A DNA stretch of 64,000 bases, taken from the NCBI RefSeq assembly GCF_017368455.1, contig NZ_JAFNJU010000003.1:1-64000 (forward strand), in the 5' to 3' direction. This stretch comes from Proteiniclasticum aestuarii (GTDB lineage: Bacteria; Bacillota; Clostridia; Clostridiales; Clostridiaceae). Shown here piece by piece: positions 16,782-25,120 of the stretch (positions are counted from its first letter, which is position 1; each line of letters starts with the position of its first letter). The translations under genes were made by a program, and so were the position numbers. The notes below the pieces were generated by a model. The model had not been told where the DNA came from and ran no database searches. It saw nothing but the letters and a program-made list of their open reading frames with translations.

Positions 16782-17600
16782 ATGAAACTGAAGGAAGAGA
16801 TGAGAAAACTCTATGGATTGAAGTTTGAGGAAAGGTATCCTCTGGTCTGTTTTCTGACCAATTATGTCACGGTTCTGGACCTGGTGGATATGTGCATCCA
16901 TTCCGGAGGGTCACCCGTGCTGACGGATGAGATCTCGGAAGCCCATGAAATGGTGGAGTATTCAGGCTCTGATGCTGTGGTGATGAATTTCGGCACCATT
17001 AACCGCGAATATCTGGATATCATGACCCTGACGGGGATTACCGCCAACAGGGCAGGTGTTCCGGTGATTCTGGACCCGGCTGCCATCACGGCCTCTTCCT
17101 TCAGAAAATATGCCATCAGTCATCTGCTGGAAAATGTGAAGGTTTCGATACTGAAGGGGAACCTGGGTGAAATCAAGTTTATTCTGGGGTATGACACGAA
17201 GAACAAGGGAATCGACTCCTTTGAAGATGAAAAAGACGGAGAGAAGTACTGCATCGAACTGGCAAAGAAGCTGAATACCGTGGTGGTCATGACAGGAAAG
17301 ACGGATATCATCACGGACGGAGAAAGAGTGGCCAGGGTTTCCAACGGGAATGCAAGACTCAAGAAAATCTGCGGAGCCGGTTCTTCGGTGGCCTCTATCA
17401 TGGCGACTTACTCCGGGCTCACGAAGGACTACTTCCTGAGTGCCACCTTAGGTGCTGCGGTCATGGGTGTGGCTTCGGAAATTGCGGAAGAGAGAATGAA
17501 GGAGGAAGACGGCATCAGGACATTCAAATCCTATGTTCATGATGCGGTTTCCATGCTGAGTCTGGATGAGCTCATGAAAAGGGTGCATGTGGAAGGTTAA
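16782..17600 (+). CDS. ThiM-like kinase, copy 2, catalytic Cys replaced by Ser
   Basis: The 272-residue product aligns with the upstream ThiM copy throughout (FLTNYVTVLDLVD near 24-36, SILKGNLGEIKFILG near 122-136, VVVMTGKTDIITDG near 167-180). At the catalytic position it has CGAGSS, so the base expected at residue 201 is Ser, not Cys. This predicts weak or changed activity, a different substrate, or a structural role: ThiM is a trimer with active sites at subunit interfaces, so mixed trimers are possible. It is cotranscribed with copy 1 and followed by a terminator. An AGGAGG ribosome site overlaps the end of copy 1. Confidence 0.82.
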   Translation: MKLKEEMRKLYGLKFEERYPLVCFLTNYVTVLDLVDMCIHSGGSPVLTDEISEAHEMVEYSGSDAVVMNFGTINREYLDIMTLTGITANRAGVPVILDPAAITASSFRKYAISHLLENVKVSILKGNLGEIKFILGYDTKNKGIDSFEDEKDGEKYCIELAKKLNTVVVMTGKTDIITDGERVARVSNGNARLKKICGAGSSVASIMATYSGLTKDYFLSATLGAAVMGVASEIAEERMKEEDGIRTFKSYVHDAVSMLSLDELMKRVHVEG

Positions 17601-17609
17601 TCATGAAAT

Positions 17610-17664
17610 GCGGTCATAAACAGGAGAGAAGAGGTTTATGGCCGCAGTTTCCTCTGATTTTTTT
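17610..17664 (+). terminator. Terminator of the thiM-like operon
   Basis: GCGGTCATAAAC (17610-17621) pairs with GTTTATGGCCGC (17634-17645) with one G-T pair; a T7 run ends at 17664. Confidence 0.7.
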
Positions 17665-17685
17665 CCGATTTGGAATCTCAGGCCG

Positions 17686-17714
17686 TTGCAAAATTCTTCA
17701 GAATACACTAAGAT
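17686..17714 (+). promoter_or_regulatory. Promoter of tRNA-Thr
   Basis: TTGCAA (17686-17691) and TAAGAT (17709-17714) are 17 bp apart, and the tRNA starts 20 nt later. Confidence 0.7.
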
Positions 17715-17734
17715 ATATGAGTACGAGTTAATAC

Positions 17735-17810
17735 GCTACTATGGCTCAGTCGGTAGAGCAGCTGATTCGTAATCAGCAGGTCGGCGGTTCGATTCCGCCT
17801 AGTAGCTCCA
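17735..17810 (+). tRNA. tRNA-Thr (CGT)
   Basis: Acceptor GCTACTA/TAGTAGC, D-arm GGCTCAGTCGGTAGAGC, anticodon loop ATTCGTAAT giving CGT, T-arm GGCGGTTCGATTCCGCC, and encoded CCA. It is monocistronic. Confidence 0.96.
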
Positions 17811-17818
17811 ATAAGTAT

Positions 17819-17857
17819 AAGCAATGATTTGATGATTCAAGTCATTGCTTTTTTTAA
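17819..17857 (+). terminator. Terminator of tRNA-Thr
   Basis: AAGCAATGATTTGA pairs with TCAAGTCATTGCTT around TGAT, followed by a T7 run. Confidence 0.9.
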
Positions 17858-18054
17858 TTAAGAATAAAGTAAATCAGCTGATTTTTAATACATACTAGTA
17901 ATATCATTTGAAAGAAGATTCACACCAGAAATTCAGGTGAATTCATATAATGACTATCAATATATCCTTAATTGAATATATTGATAGTTTCCCAGAAGCA
18001 GGATATGTGGTAAAATTTCTTTAAATTCAGATAATTTAAAAGGGGGAAATAATA

Positions 18055-18336
18055 TTGAAATCAAAAGAATTAGCTTTATCCATCATTCTAAATGCCTTTT
18101 TAGGGTACTTATGGATAGTATTCATTGACCACATTGTTAGCGTGGCAAATTCAATGGAGAACACTTTCATTGTTGGTGGACTGCTCATTTTAATTGGAAC
18201 GGCTTTGTTTTGGGAAATTGTAAACAGGGTAACTCCTTTTAACGAGTACAAAATTACTCATCCAGTTAAATTAGCAGGAGTTATTTCCTTCGGGTTAGTG
18301 GTCTTTGTAAATTTTTTCGTCTTGAATCTAATCTAA
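18055..18336 (+). CDS. Small membrane protein of unknown function
   Basis: The 93-residue product begins at a TTG, 9 nt after AAGGGGG. It has hydrophobic segments at about residues 5-27, 37-58 and 72-93, so two or three membrane helices, and few charged residues. I do not recognise a family. The region is AT-richer than its neighbours, and the gene stands alone between a tRNA terminator and its own terminator, a setting typical of recently acquired genes. Being short and without homologue evidence, it is less certain than neighbouring genes. Confidence 0.6.
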   Translation: MKSKELALSIILNAFLGYLWIVFIDHIVSVANSMENTFIVGGLLILIGTALFWEIVNRVTPFNEYKITHPVKLAGVISFGLVVFVNFFVLNLI

Positions 18337-18354
18337 ATAACCACGGAAGTTTTC

Positions 18355-18415
18355 AACAAGTTGAACAAACTGATTTTCAACAAACGAATATCAGTATTTG
18401 CTCAACTTGTTTTTC
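18355..18415 (+). terminator. Terminator after the small membrane protein
   Basis: AACAAGTTGA (18355-18364) pairs with TCAACTTGTT (18402-18411), with further inner pairing (AAACTGAT/ATCAGTATTT), followed by TTTTC. Confidence 0.75.
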
Positions 18416-18504
18416 ATATGCTTAGTTTTCCTATTTGAAGCAACGAAACCAGTAGAAGTAGTTACCAAGTATTTAGTAGTCACGTCTAGAAAAATTTCCA
18501 TTCA

Positions 18505-18561
18505 ATATTCCATACGCCTATAAGAGTAATTAAGGCGTTGTACGTGGAATATGCATTTTTT
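18505..18561 (+). terminator. Second hairpin with T run, upstream of the sigma gene
   Basis: ATATTCCA (18505-18512) pairs with TGGAATAT (18545-18552), and ACGCCT with AGGCGT inside, followed by GCATTTTTTT. No gene is visible between 18416 and this hairpin, so what it terminates is unclear. The rest of 18337-18685 holds only this and the candidate promoter below. Confidence 0.55.
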
Positions 18562-18591
18562 TGACATAAACGTACTTACTCATCATAAGAT
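18561..18591 (+). promoter_or_regulatory. Putative promoter of the sigma factor gene
   Basis: TTGACA (18561-18566) is followed by TAAGAT (18586-18591) at a long 19-bp spacing. It abuts the preceding T run and would give a leader of about 90 nt. Confidence 0.4.
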
Positions 18592-18685
18592 ATTTTCAGT
18601 TAAGTCAGAAATAGTGTCAGAAATATCTTCATTTAAGCTAATATATATAGTAAAGAAAGAATTTTGCAAAGTAGGTGTATTCCAG

Positions 18686-19252
18686 TTGTCGGATCGCGAA
18701 TTGATGAAGCTTCTTGAAAAGAATCCCGATGCAGGCATCGATGAGATGATGACTTTGTACATGGGCATGGTCTACAATATTGTGAAGAACAGAATATCCG
18801 CTTTCTCCACAAAGGAGGATGTGGAGGAATGTGTGATTGATGTATTTCATGAGATCTACAGGCAGAGAAAAGCAATTGATCTTGGAAAAGGTTCCATTAA
18901 AGGATATATTGCGGTGATTGCAAAGCGAAAAGCCATTGGTCTGTATAGAAGCAGAAATGAAAAGGAGAGTTCCTCGGTGTCATTCGAAGAAACGTACATC
19001 AGTCCTATGGAATGCGGTCATTCGGGAATTGAGGATGCTCTGATCGAGAAAGAACATACAGCGGAAATCCTAAGCCTGATAAAGACCTTAGGAGAACCGG
19101 ACAGTGAGATTCTCATACGAAAGTACTATTTCAGACAGAGCACCAGATCCATAGCCCATGAAATGGGCATCAGAGAAAATACTGTAGACAAGAAAGTGTC
19201 CAGAGGACGGAATAAGTTGAGAAAACTGCTGGGAGGGAATGATAATGGATGA
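18686..19252 (+). CDS. Sigma-70 family (ECF-like) RNA polymerase sigma factor
   Basis: The reading frame encodes region 2 (about residues 20-85 from the TTG: MVYNIVKNRISAFSTKEDVEECVIDVF, FHEIYRQRKAID) and region 4 (about 125-185: RKYYFRQSTRSIAHEMGIRENTVDKKVSRGRNKLRK), as in short extracytoplasmic-function sigma factors. The frame opens earlier at 18551, but the family start (LSDRELMKLL) falls at TTG 18686, 8 nt after a weak AGGTG. The gene overlaps the next by 8 nt, and the partner is a membrane protein, as in sigma/anti-sigma pairs. Start choice is moderate; family is firm. Confidence 0.87.
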   Translation: MSDRELMKLLEKNPDAGIDEMMTLYMGMVYNIVKNRISAFSTKEDVEECVIDVFHEIYRQRKAIDLGKGSIKGYIAVIAKRKAIGLYRSRNEKESSSVSFEETYISPMECGHSGIEDALIEKEHTAEILSLIKTLGEPDSEILIRKYYFRQSTRSIAHEMGIRENTVDKKVSRGRNKLRKLLGGNDNG

Positions 19253-20126
19253 AAGAATAAGCAGTGTCCTGGATGAGCTGGATGAAAAAGAGACATCGGA
19301 TCTTCTGAGTGGAGAAATGGAGTTTCCTATAGACGAGTTCACAAGAAGAAGAATCGCTTCTTCTGTGAAAAAGAGAACCAGTGGAGAAAGAAAAGCCCTG
19401 AGAAACTTCAAGGGGATTGGGGGAGTGGCAGCTTCGTTTATGGTGATGGCATTTCTGGCTCTCTTTTCTTTCGGTGAGAAGGACCTTGTTGATACAATGA
19501 GAAAAGTCATGGAATACATTCCCGGTTATGGTGTGACAAGTTCTGTAGAAGGCCTTGGAGAAGACATACCAAAGCAGGTGCTGGATCTGGTGGAGAACCT
19601 GAGAACAGGACATAGTCTCACAAAGGAGAAGTATTCCATCGGTGAGAAGGGATATAAGGTGAACTATATCGGAGAGATTGACCTTAGCAGGAACTATGAG
19701 TCCATGAACCAGATCATGGAAGAGAAAGAAGAGTGGCTCTTCATTGTGGAAGACAAGGGGGAATCACACTACAGTATTCTCATCGGAAAAGACCGGGGCA
19801 GATACACTGTCTTGATGTCTGGAGGAGCCGCAGAAATGTTCTATCATAGCTTGTCTCTTGCTGATCCGGATCGATCTGGTGAAATTGACCTCCTTTTCTA
19901 TGGAGGCGACCAGTACCTGATCAATGAAAGAGCTATGGTCTATCAGATTCCAGCCACTAGAATGGATTATGAAAGGAATCCGGATATATTCGACAGACCG
20001 CTTGATGAGAAGATCTGTCTGGAGCTGATTCAGCTAAACTATGAAGAATCGCTGAAGAGTAAGCCGCCGTATCAGTTTGGATCCATCGGGCTTATGGAGC
20101 AGCATCATGAAATGAATGTGAATTGA
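19245..20126 (+). CDS. Single-pass membrane protein, probable anti-sigma partner
   Basis: The 293-residue product has a charged N-terminal 50 residues (MDERISSVLDELDEKE), one hydrophobic helix at about residues 62-82 (GIGGVAASFMVMAFLALFSF), and an extracytoplasmic domain of about 210 residues. This is the architecture of membrane anti-sigma factors: a cytoplasmic sigma-binding region and an outside sensor. GGGAGGG precedes the ATG, and the 8-nt overlap with the sigma gene indicates translational coupling. No known sensor domain is recognised. Its role is inferred from position and topology. Confidence 0.78.
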   Translation: MDERISSVLDELDEKETSDLLSGEMEFPIDEFTRRRIASSVKKRTSGERKALRNFKGIGGVAASFMVMAFLALFSFGEKDLVDTMRKVMEYIPGYGVTSSVEGLGEDIPKQVLDLVENLRTGHSLTKEKYSIGEKGYKVNYIGEIDLSRNYESMNQIMEEKEEWLFIVEDKGESHYSILIGKDRGRYTVLMSGGAAEMFYHSLSLADPDRSGEIDLLFYGGDQYLINERAMVYQIPATRMDYERNPDIFDRPLDEKICLELIQLNYEESLKSKPPYQFGSIGLMEQHHEMNVN

Positions 20127-20200
20127 CAGGGCTGTTTTGAAATAGCTGAATATCCATCTGCATTAAGCAAAGAGATTCAGTGTGTTTATATTATATAAAA

Positions 20201-20236
20201 GCCGTTTCGAAACTATCTTACATAGTTTGAAACGGC
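20201..20236 (-). terminator. Terminator between the anti-sigma and LysR genes
   Basis: GCCGTTTCGAAACTAT pairs with ATAGTTTGAAACGGC with one bulged base. On the reverse strand it is followed by TTTTATAT, just past the LysR stop. It may also act on the converging anti-sigma transcript. Confidence 0.8.
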
Positions 20237-20241
20237 ATTCT

Positions 20242-21132
20242 CTATTTCTGAAACTGATCATTTCGAATCATTTCAAGAAATGCTTTCCCTGCAGGTGTAA
20301 TGTGTTTCTTTCGATGATAGACAATATGAATCTCCCGATCTAAATTCAGGTTCTGGATTTCGAGAGTTCGGACTAGACCTGCCATCCTTTCCACCTCAAC
20401 AGATTTTTCGGACATGATTGAGATACCAACATTATGACAGATTGCCTGTTTTATGGCCTCCTGATTGTTGATGATGATCATATTTGGGAAATCCAAAGGA
20501 TGAAGTTTATCATCCAGAAATCTGCTTAAGGAGGAATGGGTGTCCTTCATGATAAAGGGATATTTCTTAAGCTCACTGACGTGACAGGATTTTTGAGCTG
20601 CTAAAGGATGTTCATAAGGTACAACAAGGACCATATGATCTAAACAGAATGGTTCAGTTACGTATTGAGATGAATCTAAATGAACATAGTGTGAAAGAAA
20701 ACCAAATTCGATCTCATGTTTCTGCAGCTTCTCAAACAGTTTCTTCGAAGATGATATGGTCATATTCAGTTTGATATTGGGATAGGAATTTTGATATATA
20801 CTGAGCATTCTTGGCATCAGGTATACACCAATGAAATTAGTCGCACCAAAAAATAAGGTTCCGTTCTTTAAATCGTCCAACTGTTTCAGAAGTTCCTTGG
20901 AATTATCTGCAAGTTTGACCATTTCTTCAGCAAATTGCATGAAGTACTCACCCTGTAAGGTTAATGAAATATTATTTCTGGATCTATTGAATAAGGGAAC
21001 TTGAAGTTCATTTTCCAGACTCTCGATCTGTTTGCTTATAGCAGGCTGACTTAAATAGAGCAATTCAGCAGTTTCAGAAAAACTTCTGCACTCTGCTAGA
21101 GTAAGGAATGATTTCAGTTTTTGAATATCCAT
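20242..21132 (-). CDS. LysR-type transcriptional regulator
   Basis: The 296-residue protein has the N-terminal winged helix (KLKSFLTLAECRSFSETAEL, then SQPAISKQIESLENEL, residues about 4-45) and a C-terminal substrate-binding domain (about 90-290). I start at ATG 21132, preceded by GGAGGT, giving MDIQKLKSF. It is divergent from the anion transporter/ApgM operon, and the dyads in the 120-bp gap between them make it the likely regulator of that operon, with an organic acid as probable inducer. The inducer is not identifiable from sequence. Confidence 0.93.
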   Translation of the reverse strand: MDIQKLKSFLTLAECRSFSETAELLYLSQPAISKQIESLENELQVPLFNRSRNNISLTLQGEYFMQFAEEMVKLADNSKELLKQLDDLKNGTLFFGATNFIGVYLMPRMLSIYQNSYPNIKLNMTISSSKKLFEKLQKHEIEFGFLSHYVHLDSSQYVTEPFCLDHMVLVVPYEHPLAAQKSCHVSELKKYPFIMKDTHSSLSRFLDDKLHPLDFPNMIIINNQEAIKQAICHNVGISIMSEKSVEVERMAGLVRTLEIQNLNLDREIHIVYHRKKHITPAGKAFLEMIRNDQFQK

Positions 21133-21147
21133 GGAACACCTCCAGTC

Positions 21148-21205
21148 TTTGTATAACAAATCGTTATACAAAGTGTAATTAAATAGAATTGTGTTATAAC
21201 GTTAT
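21148..21205. promoter_or_regulatory. Candidate LysR operator pair in the divergent promoter
   Basis: TTTGTATAAC and GTTATACAAA form a perfect dyad with a 5-bp centre (21148-21172). A second palindrome, ATAACGTTAT, lies at 21196-21205. They share ATAAC/GTTAT half-sites, resembling a strong recognition site and a weaker activation site of LysR regulators. Confidence 0.65.
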
Positions 21206-21253
21206 CATATCTACAATGAAATCACAAGAATATTATTGAAAGGATGTGTAGTT

Positions 21254-22705
21254 TTGGAGAAAAAAAATACTGTAAAGAAAAATGGAGACAGAATGAAAGG
21301 GATCATAGGTGCAGTGCTCGCTGTGGCTGTGCTGATGTTTTTTGTTCTCGCTCCAACAATGGAAGGTATCACTGTAGAAGGTCAAAGAGCGATGGGGATA
21401 TTTCTGTTTGCCTTGATCATGTGGGTCGCACGACCGATTCCAATTTATCAGACGTCTATCATTGCCATACTCATACTGCCACTTCTGAATGTGGTAGAAG
21501 ATCAGGAAGTGGCATTTGGTACGTTGGGATTTGATATTATATGGCTGATGGTGGCTGCATTTGTACTATCTTCTGCTATTAACCATACCAATCTTGGTAA
21601 ACGTTTAGCGCTCACACTGGTAACAAAGTTAGGTACAACGCCTAAAGGAACATTAGCCGCTTTTATGCTGGCGAACTTCCTGGTGGCTTTTCTAGTCCCT
21701 TCCACTACAGCAAGAGCAGCGCTTTTTGTTCCGCTTGTACTGGTATTGCTGGAGGTCTATAAGCAGATACCAGGAGAGAGCAAGCTGGGTAAACTTATGA
21801 CGTTACAAGGAGTCCAGAATAACGCATTTGCGACTTCAATGGTCATGACCGCCACTTCAGCTCAAGTGCTGGCAATAGGTTTCATCAACCAGATGACTGG
21901 AGCAAGAATGGGGTATATGGAATGGCTGATGGGCTCTATTCCTCAAGCCATATTCAGTGCGATTGTAATGTTCTTCATCGGATATAAAATCTATAAAGTG
22001 AAAAATTCACTGGATGGTCTCACAGAGTCAAAAGAAATTCTGAAGAGGCAGCTGAAAGAACTTGGACCTATATCAGATAAGGAAAAAAGAGCTGCACTCA
22101 TATTTGCTTTTACCATACTTTCATGGGCAACAGGCAATTATCAGGAATCCTGGTTTGGATTCGAAATCAGTACTGAACAGACAGCCGTCATCAGTATGCT
22201 CCTATGTCTACTTCCAGGTATTGGTGTTCTGGAATGGAAACAGGCGGATATCAAGTGGGACCTGATGGTCTTCTCAGCAGGTGCCTATGCCGTAGGAAAT
22301 GCGTTTAATGATACGGGTGGAGCAGGATGGATGATTGGTGGCCTGGTGGAAAAGTTCGGGCTGGAGAGTATGAATCACAGTCTGGTAGCGCTCATACTGA
22401 TTTTTACTACAGTGTTTAGTCATATGGTTTTCACCAGTAAAACTGTAAGAACAACGATTCTTATTCCAACGATCATAACATTGGCTCAGACAATAGGCAT
22501 GGATCCAGTACCAATAGCGATGGCCTGTTCTTTTGGCATTGCTTATACGATAACGCTAGTTCCACACTCAAAAGTAAATGCTCTGTATTTCGGAACCGGA
22601 TACTTCACAGTGACCGATCAGCTTAAGCTAGGATTGCTGGCTTGTGCGGTAGGTTCAGTAGGGATATCACTTACATATTTTACTTGGCTGCAGTTTCTGT
22701 ATTGA
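21254..22705 (+). CDS. DASS (SLC13) family anion:sodium symporter
   Basis: The 483-residue integral membrane protein has about 11-12 hydrophobic segments and the DASS layout: PTMEGITVEGQRAMGIF early, RPIPIYQTSI, and the two substrate/sodium hairpins, here LVPSTTARAALFVP (near 150-163) and MVFTSKTVRTTILIP (near 390-404). The usual SNT triplets read STT and SKT, so ligand choice may differ from dicarboxylate or citrate carriers. I start at TTG 21254, preceded by AAAGGATG, rather than TTG 21236. It leads a two-gene operon with an ApgM-like enzyme, divergent from a LysR gene. Confidence 0.87.
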   Translation: MEKKNTVKKNGDRMKGIIGAVLAVAVLMFFVLAPTMEGITVEGQRAMGIFLFALIMWVARPIPIYQTSIIAILILPLLNVVEDQEVAFGTLGFDIIWLMVAAFVLSSAINHTNLGKRLALTLVTKLGTTPKGTLAAFMLANFLVAFLVPSTTARAALFVPLVLVLLEVYKQIPGESKLGKLMTLQGVQNNAFATSMVMTATSAQVLAIGFINQMTGARMGYMEWLMGSIPQAIFSAIVMFFIGYKIYKVKNSLDGLTESKEILKRQLKELGPISDKEKRAALIFAFTILSWATGNYQESWFGFEISTEQTAVISMLLCLLPGIGVLEWKQADIKWDLMVFSAGAYAVGNAFNDTGGAGWMIGGLVEKFGLESMNHSLVALILIFTTVFSHMVFTSKTVRTTILIPTIITLAQTIGMDPVPIAMACSFGIAYTITLVPHSKVNALYFGTGYFTVTDQLKLGLLACAVGSVGISLTYFTWLQFLY

Positions 22706-22736
22706 TTAAAGATAGGTGATGCCAGGAGGAGATAAC

Positions 22737-23972
22737 ATGAAAAGAAAAATAATACTAGCTGTTGCAGATGGAATTGGAGATCGTCCATGTGAAGAGCTTA
22801 ATGGAATGACACCATTAGAGTTTGCTCATACTCCTAATATGGATAGATATGCAAAAGATGGAGCCACGGGCTTAGTTGATATTCTCAGTCCAGGCGTACC
22901 TGTTGGAACCGATTTGGGTCATATGATTCTATTTGGATTCCAGCCTGATGATTATCCAGGAAGAGGACCAATTGAAGCAGCAGGAGCAGGAATATGGCTG
23001 ATGGCTGGTGATGTAGCGCTACGGTGCAATTTTGCAACAGTCGATGAGGACTTGAATGTTGTGGATAGGAGAGCAGGGAGAATCAGAAAGGATACTTCAC
23101 AGCTGGCTGAAGCGATCAATGGGCAGGAGATAGAGGGTGTTCAGATCTTATTTAAAGAAGCCACTGAACATAGATGCGTACTTGTACTTCGTGGCCATGG
23201 ATTAAGTTCAAACATCAGTGATTCGGACCCTAAAATAATCGATGGGATAACACCATCTCTTCTATCAGAAGCTATGGATGAGTCTGATGCGGCAGTAAAG
23301 ACCGCAAGGGTTCTGAACAAGTTCATTCTTCAAGCACATAACATATTAAAAGACCATCCGATAAACAAAAAGCGAATAGCAGAAGGTTTACTGCCAGCGA
23401 ACTTTCTATTGCTTAGAGGTGCAGGGCAAATGCCTGAACTGACTCCCATTTCAGAAAAATATGGATTTAAGGGAGCTTGCGTAGCTGCTGAAGGGACGGT
23501 TCTAGGTGTTGCGCGAATTGCAGGTTATGATACCTATACGCACGAGAACTTAACAGGAAACCTGGATACTGATATTGAAATGAAAGCCAGATTAATCAAG
23601 GAAGCCCTTAAATACAACGAGTTTGTTGCAGTCAATGTAAAAGCTCCTGATCTGATGGGGCATGATAATAAACCGAAAGAAAAAGCGAAAGCAATTGAAA
23701 TGTTTGATCACCTTTTTGATTATTTTCTTCCTGAAGATATGGAGAATACCATTCTTGCTGTTCTTGGAGATCATTCTACACCTTGTGAGCGAGGCGAACA
23801 CAGTGGTGATCCGGTGCCTCTGTTACTTTATGGAAGCGGGATAAGAAAGGACAGATCGAATAGATATGGAGAATTGGAATGCAGCCATGGAGGCAATGGA
23901 CGAATAAAGGGGACAGAGCTGATACAGACCCTATTTGACTATATGGAAAAAACGAAAAAACAGGGTAATTGA
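22737..23972 (+). CDS. apgM: ApgM-type phosphoglycerate mutase homologue
   Basis: The 411-residue protein belongs to the archaeal-type cofactor-independent phosphoglycerate mutase group of the alkaline phosphatase superfamily. Metal-site motifs are visible: VADGIGDRP (near 7-15), VGTDLGHMILFGF (near 60-72, the Thr being the likely nucleophile), NISDSDP near 160, APDLMGHDNKP near 303 and LGDHSTPCERGEHSGDPVPLL near 342-362. The enzyme interconverts 2- and 3-phosphoglycerate, but related members act on other phosphate or phosphonate compounds. Its operon with a LysR-controlled organic acid carrier, not with glycolytic genes, suggests a substrate-specific role. AGGAGG precedes the ATG at 22737. 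Confidence 0.88.
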   Translation: MKRKIILAVADGIGDRPCEELNGMTPLEFAHTPNMDRYAKDGATGLVDILSPGVPVGTDLGHMILFGFQPDDYPGRGPIEAAGAGIWLMAGDVALRCNFATVDEDLNVVDRRAGRIRKDTSQLAEAINGQEIEGVQILFKEATEHRCVLVLRGHGLSSNISDSDPKIIDGITPSLLSEAMDESDAAVKTARVLNKFILQAHNILKDHPINKKRIAEGLLPANFLLLRGAGQMPELTPISEKYGFKGACVAAEGTVLGVARIAGYDTYTHENLTGNLDTDIEMKARLIKEALKYNEFVAVNVKAPDLMGHDNKPKEKAKAIEMFDHLFDYFLPEDMENTILAVLGDHSTPCERGEHSGDPVPLLLYGSGIRKDRSNRYGELECSHGGNGRIKGTELIQTLFDYMEKTKKQGN

Positions 23973-24027
23973 TGTAGAGGTAAAGTTACTTGAGTAAAGA
24001 CTGTAGTAATCAAAGCAATAATAAATG

Positions 24028-24065
24028 AGCTCAGAGAGCCAGTGCTTGCACTGGTTCTCTGAGCT
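24028..24065 (+). terminator. Strong hairpin after apgM
   Basis: AGCTCAGAGAGCCAGTGC pairs almost completely with GCACTGGTTCTCTGAGCT. No T run follows directly (ATAATGGTGTTTCTT), so it may act as a terminator or as a 3' end stabiliser. Confidence 0.6.
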
Positions 24066-24334
24066 ATAATGGTGTTTCTTCAATAGGATGAAATTTCCAT
24101 TGCCTGTGAATTATTCTGTCTGACTTCTTTTCATCCATGAAGATATTACTTATATGATGAGGTTATAGAGATTATCGACAGATTGTTCTTATCATTTACA
24201 CGAACATTGGTTATAATGTAAGCAGTGAAGAGCGTAACGAATGTAATCTGAGCTGAGTAGTATAATATAAGGTGCTTCAGCGAGGGAGATTCAGGTCATA
24301 AAGTCGGAGACGACAGACTGACGAGGAGGAAAAA
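24066..24334. other. Gap before the first GntR gene
   Basis: No gene is seen. TATAAT occurs at 24212-24217 and 24261-24266 without a good -35 box at either. The leader 24280-24330 contains a small hairpin (GTCGGAGACGAC). Promoter position is unresolved. Confidence 0.35.
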
Positions 24335-24973
24335 ATGAAGTTTTCAGGATTGAAGGAATATGTATATCATGAACTGAAGAAGAAGCTGATCAGCAATGTG
24401 ATCAGTCCAGGTGAAAGAATATATGAAGAAGTCATCGCAGAGGAGCTGGAGGTCAGCAGGACACCTGTGAGAGAAGCCATCAATCAGCTGGTGGCGGAAG
24501 GATTTGTAGAGAACAGGCCCAGAAAAGGGGTCTTTGCCGCGGTGATTTCAAAAAATGAACTGGCCAAGATGCTGGATGTGAGAATTGCTCTTGAAAGCCT
24601 TGCCATCAGGCTCGCCTGTGAAAAGATCAGTGAAGAGCAGATCGAGGAACTGGAAGAGATCATGAAGAATCTGGAGAAAATGCTGAGAAAGAAAGATTTC
24701 ATCCAGGCCAGTCAGTGGGACAGTAAGATTCATCGGTATATTGCAGAGGTAGCGGACAATAAGAAGCTTTCCTCCTATATTAATGATATTCAGGACGTTT
24801 TCGCCTATACAAGAGGGTACAACATCAAATGGACAGACAAGAAGGTGGAGCGGTCTATAGAAGAACACCGAAAGATTGTGGAAGCCATAGCCAACAAAGA
24901 TGAAGAGCGGGCCATCGGAATCGTCAGAAAAGACATTGAATCTATGAGAGAATATCTGAGCGAAGTAGAATAG
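24335..24973 (+). CDS. GntR/FadR-type regulator, copy 1
   Basis: The 212-residue protein has the GntR winged helix (GERIYEEVIAEELEVSRTPVREAI, residues about 26-50) and an all-helical FCD ligand domain (about 75-210; ligand/metal residues likely in DSKIHRYIAEVADN and EEHRKIVEAI). FCD regulators usually sense organic acids. The product is clearly paralogous to the GntR protein encoded about 0.2 kb downstream. A GAGGAGG ribosome site precedes the ATG, and a terminator follows, so this copy is transcribed on its own. It probably regulates the adjacent sugar-acid operon. Confidence 0.93.
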   Translation: MKFSGLKEYVYHELKKKLISNVISPGERIYEEVIAEELEVSRTPVREAINQLVAEGFVENRPRKGVFAAVISKNELAKMLDVRIALESLAIRLACEKISEEQIEELEEIMKNLEKMLRKKDFIQASQWDSKIHRYIAEVADNKKLSSYINDIQDVFAYTRGYNIKWTDKKVERSIEEHRKIVEAIANKDEERAIGIVRKDIESMREYLSEVE

Positions 24974-24983
24974 AAAATCCATC

Positions 24984-25012
24984 AGGATGCACATGAGTGG
25001 CATCCTTTTTTT
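24984..25012 (+). terminator. Terminator after GntR copy 1
   Basis: AGGATGC (24984-24990) pairs with GCATCCT (25000-25006), followed by a T7 run. Confidence 0.8.
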
Positions 25013-25120
25013 ATGGGTCAAAAATTGAACATAAATATCAGAATTCTTGATTCAATAACTGAAATCGAATAATTTCTGAGAAATTTCATTGAAAAGGTTT
25101 GCGGAATTGAAAGATTCATG

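Noticed and set aside
15927..16901. Long reverse-strand frame opposite the first thiM-like gene
   Set aside because: The plus strand encodes a full ThiM fold with GTGC motif; the antisense frame has low-complexity His/Ser composition and no start signal.
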